This document shows, piece by piece, positions 5,132 through 5,334 of a stretch of DNA of 5,334 nucleotides. A model generated the notes under the pieces. That model did not search any database. It saw only the letters and a list, made by a program, of their open reading frames with translations, and was not told the DNA's origin. The stretch comes from Nitrososphaerales archaeon TH5893. Lineage in GTDB: Archaea; Thermoproteota; Nitrososphaeria; Nitrososphaerales; Nitrososphaeraceae. Position numbers and translations under genes: made by a program. How positions within the stretch are numbered: position 1 is the stretch's first letter; every line of letters starts with the position of its first letter. The stretch lies in NCBI GenBank assembly GCA_014523685.1, contig JAATVT010000031.1:1-5334 (forward strand), written 5' to 3'.

Positions 5132-5334
5132 AATCGTCTCTCTCTTTGAAATATTATCTTTTTTTCAAGATCGCCTTTATGCTGACCTAAAATATGATTT
5201 TCTGCACAAATATTATGCATTACCCCTATATCACAAAATTCACACGATGTTACAAATTCCAATTCTCTAAATGCTTGCTTGCACGAGTTACAAAGGTTGC
5301 TGCCGATATCAAGGTCGGATAAGGGTTTTAGCCA
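5116..5334 (-). CDS. Cys/His-rich zinc-finger-like protein, C-terminal 72 residues only
   Basis: The frame is open to the right window edge, so the N-terminus is missing; it ends in TAA at 5116-5118. The visible residues include NLCNSCKQAF (Cys15, Cys18), TSCEFCDIGVMHNICAENH (Cys31, Cys34, His40, Cys43, His47), then His52 in GQHKGD and a charged end (LEKKIIFQRERRLHDYQ). The order C-x2-C-x12-C-x2-C-x5-H-x2-C-x3-H-x4-H provides two sets of metal ligands and loosely recalls AN1- or B-box-type fingers, but the spacing fits neither exactly. It lies on the same strand as the Cys-rich mini-gene 214 bases further on. A role in nucleic-acid or protein binding would be a guess; a small zinc protein is the supported call. 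Confidence 0.68.
   Translation of the reverse strand, partial: WLKPLSDLDIGSNLCNSCKQAFRELEFVTSCEFCDIGVMHNICAENHILGQHKGDLEKKIIFQRERRLHDYQ

Overview
The window looks like archaeal chromosome, most likely from a moderately AT-rich member of the Nitrososphaeria (soil ammonia-oxidising archaea, perhaps near Nitrosocosmicus or Nitrososphaera). The reasons are an NreA DNA-repair protein with a C-terminal PCNA-binding motif (an archaeal hallmark), an archaeal-type stand-alone CinA-like protein, an F420-type split-barrel flavin/deazaflavin enzyme, frequent ATA, AGA and AGG codons, and TATA-like boxes about 26-30 nt before starts with no clear Shine-Dalgarno sites. The lineage is an inference; no rRNA or marker gene is present.

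Layout. Bases 1-1021 (+) hold the NreA gene, cut at its 5' end by the window edge. A 230-base gap with a good TATA box leads to a CinA-like MoCF-fold protein (+, best start 1252, end 2169). A short convergent gap carries a hairpin. Then come three minus-strand genes, each with its own upstream spacer: a PF00756-type alpha/beta-hydrolase esterase (2235-3236), a PPOX-class F420-dependent enzyme (3427-3864) and an unrecognised 162-residue protein (4137-4625). The last 700 bases hold two further minus-strand reading frames that are easily missed: a 58-codon Cys/His-rich mini-protein at 4725-4901 with no ATG, GTG or TTG start, and the C-terminal 72 residues of a second Cys/His-rich protein running off the right edge (5116-5334).

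The genes do not form an obvious pathway. Gaps of about 100-270 bases and separate promoter-like boxes suggest mostly single-gene transcription units. The parts best understood are DNA repair (NreA) and nucleotide/cofactor housekeeping (CinA-like, F420 enzyme). The points most worth a second look are the two tandem small zinc-finger-like proteins, the missing start codon of one of them, paired palindromes at 3336-3361, a tandem decamer at 4967-4986, and a hairpin lying across a stop codon at 5111-5131. I found no RNA gene, mobile element or CRISPR array, and I see no convincing multi-gene novel system.
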